A DNA stretch of 64,000 nucleotides, from assembly GCA_900491605.1 (NCBI GenBank), contig UESW01004577.1, positions 734,254 to 798,253 on the forward strand. The letters are read 5' to 3'. The position numbers were made by a program, and so were the translations under genes. The notes beneath the pieces were generated by a model. The model was not told the DNA's origin and searched no databases. It saw nothing but the letters and a program-made list of their open reading frames with translations. Every line of letters starts with the position of its first letter. The stretch's first letter is position 1. This document shows positions 1 to 11,745 of the stretch, piece by piece. The stretch is from Calamus simplicifolius (lineage: Eukaryota > Streptophyta > Magnoliopsida > Arecales > Arecaceae).

Positions 1-770
1 GGACAATTGTAAGCTATTTTTTTTTCTGAATTCTAGATTAGTTAAATGGACTAGTCCCCAAAAATTATGGTTTTAAGCTTACTGACCCTTATTAAATAAG
101 AATATTTTAAAAAATATATAAATAAGGATGCTTAAGTAATTTAATAGATATGGAGCAGAATGAGGCATGGTGGGGTGGGACAAGCAAGTTGTTACGTCTT
201 ATACCCACCCTGTACCCATGATGGGTATTGACATATCCTATATCCATACCCATACCTATTTTTTTCACCTCCAAACGTATCCAAATGAAGCAGAGGTGGG
301 CAGGTATTCATGGGTTTAGGAAAAATTTCCATCCCTATACTAATTGATGATAAAACACTGCTAAAAACCTCAAGAAGGAAGATAAAGGATTAGAAAACTA
401 ACTAAGACTTAGATAAATCCAAAAATTAATCACACAAAAATCACAGTCTCATCCAGGAATAAATGAATGAACAGAAAGCCATGCTATTTAGGTGATTTTA
501 GTCACTAACATAAAAACATTAGCAAAATAATGAATCACACTAAAATCATAGTCTCATTTAGGAATAAATGAATGCACAAAAAGCCTTGCTGTTTAAGATG
601 ATTTTAGTCACCAAAAAATAATAGCATGTCACATTAATGAAGGACACATCACTAAAAAAAAATCATATTTGGATTATGACAAAAGTTCCAATTAGGACTT
701 GCGATCTAGGCATGAGTTAAATCCAACACCCTAATTCAACCATTTGGATTATCCGGCTGTATTTGGGATC

Positions 771-786
771 AAAGTCTTCATAATTG
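771..786. repeat. Left target-site duplication of LINE insertion
   Basis: AAAGTCTTCATAATTG is repeated exactly at 1704-1719. It is present once in the unfilled paralogous copy at 7028-7043, and with one extra base near 18241-18257. Confidence 0.93.
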
Positions 787-1703
787 ACGGTTGAGCATGC
801 CTTATTTACATGTTCCTATGCCTCCCAAATTGGTTGCATCTTTCATACAGTCCTTGGACGACGGAGGAGGGTCCCGGCCGACGGATTCTATGCATGATAT
901 TCACACAGCTGTCCAGAGCGGCCGATGCTTCCAGGGTGTGTATCTCGCTTATCTGGCTCATCAGATATGGCTGACCCATAATCAGATCGTCTTTGCTGAG
1001 CGTACAGCCTTGACACAGACTATTATCCGCACTGCCAGCTTCCTTGCTACGGAATATCTTCGCTCTGTTGTGGATAGTCACTCTGACAGACTGGGCATCT
1101 GGGACTCCCCTGCTGCTTCGGCAGCGCACCGTACTACGGTCTTCATTGCTTGGGAGCCCCCACCACCTGGTTTTTCAAAGTGAATTTTGATGGTTCTGTA
1201 ACGGGTCGCATTGCGGGATCTGGATTTATTATCAGGGGGCCTGAGGGTGAGCTGCTAGCGGCTGGCGGGCATGGTTCTCTTGATATTTCGGTTTCCATGG
1301 CAGAGTTGCAGGCTGCGTGGGCTGGTAAAACCTACGCTGTTTGCATTTTGCGTTCGCGCTGGGTGGTTATTGAGGGAGATTCTATTACGGTGATTCGGTG
1401 GATTCGGCGGGCTCCTGATCTTTGTCCCTCCTTCAACCCTTTGATAAGTGATATATGGGATATGCTTTCAGTACTGCTATGATCCTCTGATTTGACATGT
1501 CTACAGGGAAGCTAACGCTGCAGCTGATTGGATTGCCTCGGTTATAGCTGATTGGGTTGCCTCGGCTGCAGCTCGCCATTCTGGTCAGTGGGAATGGCAC
1601 CCTGGTGACCCTTATCCGGTTATTCTGGAGCAAATTTTGTATTCCGATATTTCAGGGTTGACTCACCCTAGAGTGGTGTGATCGTCCGCTTGTAACAAAA
1701 AAT
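787..1703 (+). mobile_element. 5'-truncated LINE (L1-like non-LTR retrotransposon)
   Basis: A 917-bp insertion interrupts repeat copy 1 and is absent from copies 2 and 3. It is flanked by a perfect 16-bp direct repeat. It carries the C-terminal end of a LINE ORF2 with a plant-type RNase H domain and stops about 22 bp after the ORF2 stop codon, ending in a short A-rich tail (AACAAAAAAT). Truncation at the 5' end plus a long target duplication is the usual product of target-primed reverse transcription. It is more GC-rich than its AT-rich surroundings. Confidence 0.9.
791..1681 (+). pseudogene. C-terminal remnant of LINE ORF2 with RNase H domain
   Basis: The first reading frame (791-1183) has the linker typical of plant LINE ORF2 (HQIWLTHNQIVF, then AWEPPPPGF). 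The frame then changes at a run of five T at 1171-1175 and continues as an RNase H fold (1150-1482) with VNFDGS, a SMAELQAAW helix and VIEGDS, which supply Asp, Glu and Asp of the active site. A second frame change near 1480 leads to REANAAADWIA, with the fourth acidic residue, and the stop at 1679-1681. A 24-bp in-frame duplication (GATTGGRTTGCCTCG) lies at about 1527-1572. RNase H would remove RNA from the cDNA hybrid. The copy is dead through truncation and frame breaks. Confidence 0.85.
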
Positions 1704-1719
1704 AAAGTCTTCATAATTG
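1704..1719. repeat. Right target-site duplication of LINE insertion
   Basis: Exact copy of 771-786. Repeat-unit sequence resumes after it just as in the empty copy at 7044. Confidence 0.93.
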
Positions 1720-2199
1720 GATTAAATCCAATACTCAAGCTTGTTCAGTATGCCTAGTTTACATCAATTGAATCAATTTTAAGTCTTGAGCTTAATGAGT
1801 GGACTTGATTACTAATAATTGATCAAGTTTAATGTTTGGACTCAAACAGAAAGCCTAATTGCTAATGATTGGTTCAAATGCAGTATCCTGGCTCAGCTAC
1901 ATTAATCAATTCTTAATTATCTTTCATTAATAGAATTCAATTCTCTGAGGCTTAAGTTAAACATGAAGGTATAATTCAAATATCCAACTTAACCCTTTTG
2001 AACCAGATTCAATTATTTAGTAAATTAAATTTGATCTGGTAGGGTTGAGATACATTTAGACTGAACTCTTAAATACCCAATTAAGGCTATGACATATGAT
2101 CAAAAGAAATTTAAGAGATTACTATGACATCAAATTAAGATGATTGCGTTAGGTGGAGACTTTAGTGTAAGGTTTTGGTCCAGTGAGTTGGAATCCAAC

Positions 2200-2990
2200 A
2201 CCCAACAAATTTCTTTAAAATTTCAAAAAAAAAAGAATCAGCATAAGGATCACCAAAAACAAAAAGAAATGAGCACCCATACAAAAAGAGAATATGCAAA
2301 TTTTTTAAAATTAAAAAGAATGTGATTGGAAAACGAAGAAAAAGGGGACATAGTAAATGTGAAAATTTTAAAATTCAAAAAAATATATGCCAATGCAAAA
2401 GGATCACCAAAGTTCATGGAAAAAGAAAGAAAAAGGGATGCAGTACAAATGTAATTTTTTAAATTCCATAGAAAAAGAATTCTTGTGCACAAGGATCAAA
2501 AAAAAAAAAAAAAGGACATAGTAAAAACCACAAAGAAAAGGTGAGGAAAAAAAAGAGAGCACATCCCTCACAAGAACAAGAGAAAAAAAAAAAAAGAAAA
2601 AAAGGATATAATAAAAACTATAAAGAAAAAAAGAAAAAGAAAATAAAAGAGTGCAAACTTCCTGCAAAGAAAAAGAAAAGAAAGAAGGGAAGCACATCAA
2701 ATGAAAAAAAAAGAAAAAGAAGGAGCACATTACAAAGAAAAAAATAAACAGAAAGAGAGAAAGAGCGAGCATGAACACAAAAAGAAGCACATTACAAAGA
2801 GAAGGAAAAAAAAAAGAAAAAAAAAAAGGGAAAGTGTACACACATAAAAAGCACACTAGAAAAAAAAAAGAGCGCATCAAAAAGAAAAAAAAAAAAAAAG
2901 AGATCACACCCAAAAAAAAAAAAAAAAAGAGCACACCACAAAAAGAAAAAAAATGGAGCATCCCAAGAAAACCTAAGAATTGGGGAGAAC
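2200..2990. repeat. Purine-rich low-complexity block of repeat copy 1
   Basis: About 800 bp of almost pure A/G on the plus strand, mostly AAAAAGAAA with interspersed GAGCACA words. The same block recurs at 7540-8290. Long open frames here (Phe-rich on the minus strand, Lys-rich on the plus strand) are by-products of composition and are not called as genes. Confidence 0.85.
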
Positions 2991-3222
2991 AATTGAGAGT
3001 AATTGCAGTCATCCAAGGAGAAAAATCCAATTCAAGAAAATCTGGATCACTTCGCTCTTGATTAGTCAAGTATCGAAGAAGAGAAAATTTGAGAAAATGA
3101 TGGAGGAGAAAATTGGGAATGGAAGAGAAAATTTGAGAAAATTTATAAACAATCACAACAATTCGATGAGAGAATCGAATCCGAGAATTTCTCTAGATCA
3201 ATCGAGGAGGGGAAATCCAACT

Positions 3223-5650
3223 GAGAGAAAATGTGCTCTTGATCGATTGCAAATTGGATTACACCCTCTACAAGGCTCAATGAAATGAACATGATTCTTA
3301 TGTTGCATTCGACGTCGACATCTTTCATCTTTTAATATGACCACTTCTCATGCCTAGATGCCTTAAAGTCCCGTTGCATTTAAACTCTAATCTAACATCC
3401 TAAAGTCCTATTATACTGAAACTCTATTCTAACATCTCAAAGCCTCGAGGCCTGGAACACTGAATTCCTATTCTAACATCCTGAAGTCCCTTTGCTTGAA
3501 ACCCTGTTCTAATATCCGTTTGCCCCTCTACCTCGAAACCATTCTTTTGAATAAACCAAAGCCTCATCCCATACCCTTAACAACTCCCCACAAGTAATCC
3601 TACCCTCCTCCTCAACATATAAATTAAACAAATATTTCTAAAGCCCCATGTCCTCTAAAGTCCCTTTGAAGCCTCCATAGAAGCAGCTCAAGACCAGGGT
3701 CAGAAGCAGTCCCTGATCAAGGTAGATCAAGCCAAATCAAGCTCAAATAAAGTGATAATTAAGCTAGTAGAGCTAGATCAAACAGTGATCGAGCTACATC
3801 AAGCCAAATTGGGTTAGATTAAGTTCAAATTAAGCTGAATGAAGCCAAATCGAGCCAAGTCAATCAGATTAAATGGCAGTCTAAGTCCAAATCAAGCCTG
3901 ATTGAGCTAAGTCAAATCAGATCAAGGAGCTATCAAATTGAATCAAGCAGCAGTCAAGCAAAATTGAGCAAGATTGAGTTAGATCAAGTGATGATTAAGC
4001 TAGATGAAACAATAATTAAGCTAGATCAAGTAGCAATTAATTTAAATTGAGTGGTGAACGAGTTGAATTGACCAAATCTAACTTAGATCCAATCCAAATC
4101 AAGCCAAAAGAGAGCCTTGCTCTCACAATGGGCTAGATCTAACCTTGATCAAGTTCGAATCAAATTTAATCTAAAGTATTGCTCCACGTCCGAGTTATGT
4201 TTAACCTAGATCAAGCTGGAATCAAGTTCAATCAAGAGTATTGCCTCCAGATCAAGCTAGATCTAACCAAAATCCAAATGAATCAAGTTCAGTCTAGAGC
4301 CTTGCTCCAAATTTAAGTTAGACCAAACTTAGATTGAAATCAAATCAAGTTCAATCTAGAGCATTAATTGCTGCAATATTGGGCTAGATCTAACTTAGAT
4401 TGAACTTGAATTACATTTAATTTAGAGCATTGCTCCAAGATTGGGTTAGATCTAACTAGATAAAATCCAAATCAAGTTCAATATGAAGCATTACTCCAAG
4501 ATTCGGATAAATCTAACATAGATCAAACCTAAATTAGGCTTAATCTAGAGTGTTTCTCTTCGATCAAATTCAAATCGAACCTGATCAAGTTTAAAGGAAG
4601 CCTTGCTCCTAAATTGAGTCATATCTACCCCTAGATAAAGACTAAATCAAGTCCAAAGGGATCTTTACTTCTAGATGGAGCAACATTTAACCTAGATTGA
4701 ACTTGAATCAAACCAAGAGAAAATGTGCTCCCGATTGATTGCAGATTGGATTACACCCTCTACGAGGCTTGATGAAATGAATGTGACTCTTATATCGCAT
4801 TTGATGTTAGCATCTTTCATATTTTAATATGACCACCTCCCATGCCTAGATGCCCTAAACTCCCGCTGCATTTAAACTTTGTTCTAACATCCTGAAGCCC
4901 TATTATATTGAAACTTTATTATAAGATCTCTAAGCCTCGAGGCCCGCTACACTGAAACCCTATTCTAACATCCAGAAGTCCCTTTGCCTGAAACCCTGTT
5001 CTAACATCCCTCGACCCCTCTACCTCAAAACCCTTCTTTTGAAGAAACCAAAAGCCTCATCCCATACACTTAACAACTCCCCATAAGTATTCTATACTCC
5101 TCAACATCTAAATTAAACAAAACATTTGCTAAAGCCCCATGTCCTCTAAACTAAAGCCTCCATAGGAGTGGCTCAAGCCCAGGGTGAGAAGCAATCCCTG
5201 ATCAAGGTGGATCAAAATAGATTAAGCTCAAATGAAGTGGCAATGAAGTCAGTAGAGCTAGATCAAGTAGTGATCGAGCTATATTAAGCCAAATTGGATC
5301 AAATCAAATTCAAATTAAGCTTGTGTTGGGCCAAATTGAGCCAAGTCAACCTAGATCAAATGGCGATCAAGTCCAATCAAGCCTGATTGAGCTAAGTTGA
5401 ATTAAATCAAGGAGCAATCAAATCAGATCAAGCATCAGTCAAACTAGATTGAGCTAGATCAAGCAAGATTGAGTTAGATCAAGTGACCATTAAGCTAGAT
5501 CAAGCAACAATTGAGCTAGATCAAACTTGAATTGAGTTTAATCAAGAGGATTGCCCCTTGATCGAGCTAGATCTAACCAAAATCTAAATGAATCAAGTTC
5601 AACCTAGAGACTTGCTTCAAAATCAAATTAGATCGAACTTAGATCAAAAC
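3223..5650. repeat. Internal duplication and GATCAAG-type degenerate array
   Basis: A block starting GAGAAAATGTGCTC at about 3225 and running through TTAATATGACCAC and CCTAGATGCC recurs at about 4717, a period near 1.5 kb. Each block is followed by several hundred bases built from loosely repeated words such as GATCAAG, GAGCTAGATCAA and CAAATC. There is no open frame of note. Word spacing is irregular, so this is not a simple satellite. Confidence 0.75.
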
Positions 5651-5939
5651 TGAATCCTAGAAGAAACTTGACATATCAAAATTTATGGAAATACAAGCAA
5701 TTTTATCAATGCAAAATGTAATGAATATTCAACAACTAATAGTCGAGATCATTTGAAAATTAGGCCCATATATTATATATGAGAGCTTTCCCAGACTTGG
5801 AATCTATGGATTTTGAAGAACACAGTCTTGTCCTAGAAACACAGATTGGAATCCAAGTCAACAAAAAGATCGAGAATGTCTCAATATGCATAACTAGATA
5901 AGACCACTTGTCCTACATGATTTATAACATATTTATCTA

Positions 5940-6135
5940 GGGACGAAAAGAGAGTGGAATGGGAACAGATAAAGGTGCCTCTATATCCATACTCCTCAAA
6001 AAGTTTATATCCATACCTGTCCCATATCCACTACAATATAAAATTTTATACCCATACCTATATCCATGAGGAATTATGTAATGCCTATACCTATCTCGTT
6101 ACACATACCTATACTTGTACCCACCACCCATACTT
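5940..6135. repeat. TATCCATACC-rich stretch
   Basis: Repeated words TATCCATACC, TACCCATACC and CACATACC occur closely spaced. Similar words occur at 190-270, 6450-6515 and 17665-17730 in the repeat unit. No gene seen. Confidence 0.5.
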
Positions 6136-6248
6136 TTAATTTTTTTTCCTTAAACTAAATAAGTTTAATTAATTCTTAACTATTAGTTTGAACAATTAAT
6201 ATTTTTTTCCTTCAAATTTTAACTTCATTCCGAAATAGGCTAGACCCA

Positions 6249-8077
6249 GGACAATTGTAAGCTTTTTTTTTTTTTCTTCAATTCTAGATTAGTTAAATGG
6301 ACTAGTCCCCAAAAATTATGGTTTATAGCTTACTGACACTTATTAAGTAAGAATATTTTTTAAAAAATATATAAATAAGGATGCTTAAGTAATTTTAATG
6401 GATATGGAGCATAATGAGGCATGGTGGGTGGGACAAGCAAGTTGTTACGTCTATACCCACCCTGTACCCATGATGGGTATTGACATGTATCCCTATATCC
6501 ATACCCATACCTATTTTTTTCACCTCCAAATGTACTCTAAATGAAGCAGAGGTGGGCAGGTTCTCATGGGTTTAGGAAAAATTTCAATCCCTATACTAAT
6601 TGATGATAAAACACTGCTAAAAATCTCAAGAAGGAAGATAAAGGATTAGAAAACTAACTAATAACTTAGATAAATCCAATAATTAATCACACAAAAATCA
6701 CAGTCTCATCCAGGAATAAATGAATGAACAAAAAGCCATGCTATTTAAGGTGATTTTAGTCACCAACATAAAAACATTAGCAAAATAATGAATCACACTA
6801 AATCATAGTCTCATTTAGGAATAAATGAATGCACAAAAAGCCTTGTTGTTTAAGAAGATTTTAGTCACCAAAAAATAATAGCAGTCACATTAATGAAGGA
6901 CACATCACTAAAAAAAAATTCGTATTTGGATTATGACAAAAGTGTCAATTAGGGCTTGCGATCTAGGCATGAGTTAAATCCAACACCCTAATTCAACCAT
7001 TTGGATTATCCGGCTGTATTTTGGATCAAAGTCTTCATAATTGGATTAAATCCAATACTCAAGCTTGATCTGTATGCATAGTTAACATCAATTGAATCAA
7101 TTTTAAGTCTTGAGCTTAATGAGTGGACTTGATTACTAATAATTGATCAAGTTTAATGTTTGGACTCAAACAGCAAGCCTAAATGCTAATGATTGGTTCA
7201 AATGCAATATCCTGGCTCAGCTACATTAATCAATTCTCAATTATCTTTCATTAATAGAATTCAATTCTATAGGCTTAAGTTAAACATGAAGGTATAATTC
7301 AAGTATCAAACTTAATCCTTTTGAACCAGATTCATTATTTAGTAAATTAAATTTGATCTGGGTAGGTTTGATGAGATACATTTAGACTGAACTCTTAAAT
7401 ACCCAATTAAGGCTATGACATGATCAAAAGAAATTTAAGAGATTACTATGACATCAAATTAAGATGATTGAGTTAGATGGAGACTTTAGTGTAAGGTTTT
7501 GGTCTAAAAGGGTGTGAGTTGGAACCCAACACCCAACAAATTTCTTTAAATTTTTTTTTTAAAAAAAAGAATCATGCATAAGGATCACCAAAAAAACAAA
7601 AAGAAATGAGCACCCATAAAAAAAGAGAATATGCAAATTTTTTAAAATTAAAAAGAATATGATGGAAAATGAAGAAAAAGGGGACATAGTAAAATGTGAA
7701 TTTTTTAAAATTCAAAAAATTATATGCCAATGAAAAGGATCACCAAAGTTCATGGAAAAAGAAAGAAAATGGGATGCAGTAAAAATGTAATTTTTGAATT
7801 CCAAAGAAAAAAGAATTCTTGTGCACAAGGATAAAAAAAAAGGACATAGTAAAAACCACAAAGAAAAGGTAAGGAAAAAAAAGAGAGCACATCCCTCACA
7901 AAGAACAAAAGAAAAAAAAAGAAAAAAGGATATAATAAAAACTATAAAGAAAAAAAAGAAAAAGGAAAATGAAAGAGTGCAAATTTCCTGCAAAGAAAAG
8001 AAAAGAAAAGAAGGGAAGCACATCCAAATGAAAAAAGAAAAAAAAAGAAGGAGCATATTACAAAGAAAATAAAAAAA

Positions 8078-8114
<37 letters not shown>

Positions 8115-8365
8115 ACACACACAAAAAGAAGCACATTACAAAGAAAAGGGAAAAAAAAAGAAAAAGAGGGAAAGTTTACACACAAAAAAAGCACACTAGA
8201 AAAAAAAAGAGCGCATGAAAAAGAAAAGAAAAAAAAAAAGATCACACAAAAAAAAAGAGTACACCAAAAAAAGAAAAAAAATGGAGCATCCCAAGAAAAC
8301 CTAAGAATTGGGGAGAAAAATTGAGAGTAATTACAGTAATCCAAGGAGAAAAATCCAATTCAATG
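6249..8365. repeat. Long direct repeat, copy 2 (truncated by a Copia LTR)
   Basis: Matches 1-3038 of copy 1 without the LINE; the empty target lies at 7028-7043. The copy ends at about 8365, where Copia LTR sequence begins in mid-LTR, so both the repeat and the LTR are truncated at this join. Confidence 0.8.
8084..8113. repeat. (GA)n microsatellite
   Basis: About 15 GA units in the purine-rich block of copy 2. The matching place in copy 1 (about 2752-2768) has only a short interrupted GA run, so it expanded after duplication or contracted in copy 1. Confidence 0.9.
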
Positions 8366-10107
8366 ATGATTCATACGGAGAAGAGTGGATGAAGACCTTC
8401 AAGGTATGATGATGACACTTTGGGAGAGAGGGGTGCTAGCGCCTCTTGAATCCCCTTATAGAAATACAGAAGACATCTATGAAGATCTAAAAGATTTAAT
8501 TTTTTTTTTTCTCATGCTCTTTTTTCCTAGGAGGACGGAACCATATTTATAGGGTAAGCAAAAATGTTCCAAACGAGAAGAAGAGACCTCTTTTCATGGT
8601 AACGTCATGGTAACGTTAATCCAAAAAAACAGAAGAAACTCTCATTCTCATGATAACATCATGGTAATGTTAATCCAAGGAAACAAAGAAACTTTTATTC
8701 TCATGGTAATATTAATCCAAGTGTCACAATCTCAGCCTTTGAAATTAGGAGTTTGTTATCTCATAACTACATGCCCCAATTTGTACGTGTTCATCATCGA
8801 ACCGTAGAGATTCATCATGCCTCATCCCATAAGCATGATTCCATCTTCACATGGCTAAGATTGGCCATCAATCACATGGATCAAGTCATATTTGGGTATC
8901 CAATTATTTGTTCATCATATGCACAAATAATTTCTCCTTAACATTCCTTCTACTATACTGGATCATATCCATTATTATTTTATCTTCTTTAAATTGGGTC
9001 TCACCCAATTATTTAATTGATCATATTATCTGAATTAAATCTAATTTAATTTTTATTTTAATTCATCTAAAATTCTCCTTAATGCGTGTGACCCATTAGA
9101 CCCTTTAACATTTGGCAATAATAATGTCCTAATCATAGACCCTAGGAATGATTGGACAACTCTTTGTCCAAGTCAACAACATGATTATAGATCATGAGAA
9201 GCCTCTAGCAAAGCATCTTGACCACCCAACCGCTAAAGGTTTTGTTGACGTGACCATCAACAACACCTGTCCATGAACGGTTACCGTATGATCAAATCCT
9301 TTTGTGACATATCCCAGATCAATCAGTGGTAAGGAATGTGTCAACCCTGTAATTGATCTTTGTTTACTTGATCTCAGAAAAAATTGACTCATATGAATTA
9401 GAACTTCGAAACCATTTCAAATTCCAACTCAACCTTGTAAGGATTTAACAATCAATTTAATCCATTAAGTGCCGTGGGATATAACCCTTTCTATCAAGGG
9501 AGACAAATCCTGTCTTGATCAAACACCATCTTCATGTGCTTCATGTCATACCCAACCAACACCATATTTGCCACCAATGGCTAGAGCAACATTTGGATGT
9601 CATCAAAGCATGACATTCCACACATGAGATGCAATGAAGATCTCAAGTCAAAGGATCACTCACACCACCGTCATTAGAGTTCAACCATCGGCACTATATA
9701 GAATATCCATATGGGATCTCTGTACGGGTCATCCAATGCATCGTTACAATAACAAGCATCCACACACCTATCCAAGTATCTTCATACTTCGCTTGTGAAA
9801 TCAGCTGCTCACCCCAAGGGTGAGGATATGCAATGTGCTAGTCTTACGGTTTGATGGTGTCCAGTCCCATCTACACATCGACTAGGGAAGTTTAAAGAAT
9901 CGAACCATAATGTGCAATTTGAATCTCACAATTTGTAATCTCTATTACAAATTCCATATGCACGTTCACATTCTTTTGGACTTTATCTCATAGACAAATA
10001 TATCAAATAAAAGACATCTGGATAGATAAAGAAACCATTTTATTTGATTTGTATTCATAGAATGTATACAACATTCAATCCAATTGGATCTAGGGCATAC
10101 ACTAACA
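8366..10107 (-). repeat. 3' LTR of the minus-strand Copia element (outer end truncated)
   Basis: Matches 15913-17653 closely, from the CGGAGAAGAG word to the shared terminus GGGCATACACTAACA. On the element strand the LTR therefore starts TGTTAGTGTATGCCC. About 220 bp present at 15695-15912 are missing here. Small open frames in this stretch are not genes. Confidence 0.88.
8595..8721. repeat. 54-bp-class tandem repeats in the 3' LTR
   Basis: Three diverged units starting CATGGTAACG occur at about 8595, 8649 and 8702, matching the cleaner set at 16135-16262 in the partner LTR. Confidence 0.8.
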
Positions 10108-10121
10108 ATCTCCCACTTGCA
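10108..10121 (-). other. Polypurine tract of the Copia element
   Basis: On the minus strand TGCAAGTGGGAGAT abuts the first base of the 3' LTR. This is the expected place and composition for the plus-strand DNA primer. Confidence 0.8.
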
Positions 10122-10129
10122 CTAGAGCC

Positions 10130-10841
10130 ATTCACCCATGTATTTAATACCGAGTGACTTAACATGATTATCATGCTTCTGCTGCGCAGGGCTTTAGTGA
10201 GCGGATCAGCTACATTATCCTCAGTGGACTCATTCTATTTTTACATCATTTCTACCAATAATCTCTCTAATTACATGGTATCTTCTGAGTACATGTTTGG
10301 ACCTCTGATGAGACCTTGGCTCCTTAGCTTGCGCAATAGCTCCATTGTTGTCACAATACAAGTGTACTGGATCAGCAATGCTTGGAACACACCAAGTTCA
10401 GTGATGAACTTTTTGATCCAAACTACTTCTTTGGCTGCATCTGATGCTGCGATGTACTCGACTTCGGTTGTAGAGTCGACAGTCGTCTCCTGCTTGAACT
10501 TTTCCAGCTGACTGCACGCCATTGAGTGTAAAGACATAGCCTGATTGAGATTTATAATCATCTTTATCAGACTGAAAACTAGAATCCGTATAACCCTGAA
10601 CTATGAGTTTGGGTCCTCCATAAACCAAGAACATATCCTTAGTCCTTCGTAAGTACTTAAGGATATTCTTGATGGCCATCCAATGTTTCTCACCAGGGTT
10701 TGCCTGGTATCTACTAGTGATACTCAATGCATAAGAAACATCAGGTCTCGTACATAGCATCGCATACATGATGGATCCGATTGCTGAGGCATATGGAATC
10801 CTATTCATGTGCTCTCTCTCCATTTGGGTCTTAGGACTCAT
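10130..10841 (-). pseudogene. Copia RNase H domain and end of pol
   Basis: The minus-strand frames show the connection IPYASAIGSIMYAMLCTRPD and SGYVFTLNG, then after a frame change TVDSTTEVEYIAASDAAKEV (10271-10561) and the terminal NVADPLTKAL region near 10160-10200. These are the usual RNase H and pol C-terminal signatures of plant Copia elements. Frame changes near 10500 and 10260 and an in-frame stop near 10230 break it. It follows directly after RT. Confidence 0.85.
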
Positions 10842-11713
10842 GTCCTTGGAGAGATGTATCCATGCGATACCGGCAGGAATCCCTTCTTGGATTCCTCCAT
10901 GCTAAACCGTTTTAGCACTTTATCTATGTACGTTGATTGGGACAATCCAAGCAACCTCCTAAATCTATCTCTATAGATCTTAATACCCAGTATGTAGGCT
11001 GCTTCTCCCAAATCTTTCATGGAGAACTTGCTGGACAACCATTCCTTCACTTCTTGCAGCAAGGATACATTGTTTCCTATCAATAATATGTCATCTACAT
11101 ATAATATCAGGAAAACAATAACACTCCCACTAACCTTCTTGTACACACATGGATCATCCTCATTTTTGATAAAATCAAACTTTTTGATTGTTTCATCAAA
11201 ATGGATGTTCCAACTTCTAGAGGCTTGCTTAAGTCCATAAATGGACCTTTGCAGCTTGCATACCTTTTGAGAATCAATGGACTCAAAACCCTCAGGTTGT
11301 GTCATATACACATCCTCCACTAAATCACCATTTAGGAAGGCGGTCTTGACATCCATTTGCCATATCTCATAATCGTAATAGGCTGCAATCGCAAGCAAAA
11401 TCCTTATGGACTTAAGCATGGCTATAGGAGAAAAGGTTTCATCAAAGTCAACACCTTGCCTTTGCTTGTAACCTTTTGCAACTAGCCTCGCCTTATAGGT
11501 AATCACATTACCATCCATGTCTGTCTTCTTCTTGAAGACCCATTTGCACCCAATGGGTTTTATCCCTTCAGGTGGATCAACCAAAGTCCATACTTGGTTG
11601 TCGTACATGGAGTCCATTTCAGACTTCATGGCTTCAAGCCATCTCTTGGAGTCAATGTCACAAATTGCTTCCTCGTAGTTAGTAGGCTCATCATCTTCTA
11701 TAAGAAAATCCAT
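10838..11713 (-). pseudogene. Copia reverse transcriptase domain
   Basis: An open stretch of 291 codons holds KARLVAKGYKQRQGVDF, DVKTAFLNGDL, YGLKQASRSW and the catalytic YVDDILLIGN (codons for YVDD at 11090-11101). It would copy element RNA into cDNA inside a virus-like particle. The domain is nearly full length. The frame is lost on both sides, so the polyprotein cannot be made as read. Confidence 0.93.
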
Positions 11714-11745
11714 ATCTCTCAGGAATATGATGTGTTCTACTAGAC

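Larger units (their letters stand above)
1..6248. repeat. Long direct repeat, copy 1 (window starts inside or at its edge)
   Basis: The opening bases (GGACAATTGTAAGC) recur at 6249, and the following 3 kb matches 6249-8365 almost base for base with small indels. Part of it (from about 192) recurs again at 17654-18578. Subtracting the 933 bp added by the LINE insertion and its duplicated target gives a unit of about 5.3 kb. The unit holds a TACCCA-rich stretch near 190-270, an AT-rich part, a purine-rich block (2200-2990) and a GATC-rich array (3690-5650). No conserved protein was recognised. It could be a large tandem duplication or a non-coding retroelement derivative; no clean TG...CA termini were found. 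Confidence 0.75.

Noticed and set aside
2404..3156. 250-codon minus-strand frame, extremely Phe-rich, resembling a membrane protein
   Set aside because: It is the translation of the purine-rich low-complexity block; its counterpart in copy 2 differs by frameshifts, so there is no coding constraint.
9192..9392. Small frames within the Copia LTRs (also 8607, 8753, 8851, 16054)
   Set aside because: They are not conserved between the two LTR copies as frames and lie in non-coding LTR sequence.
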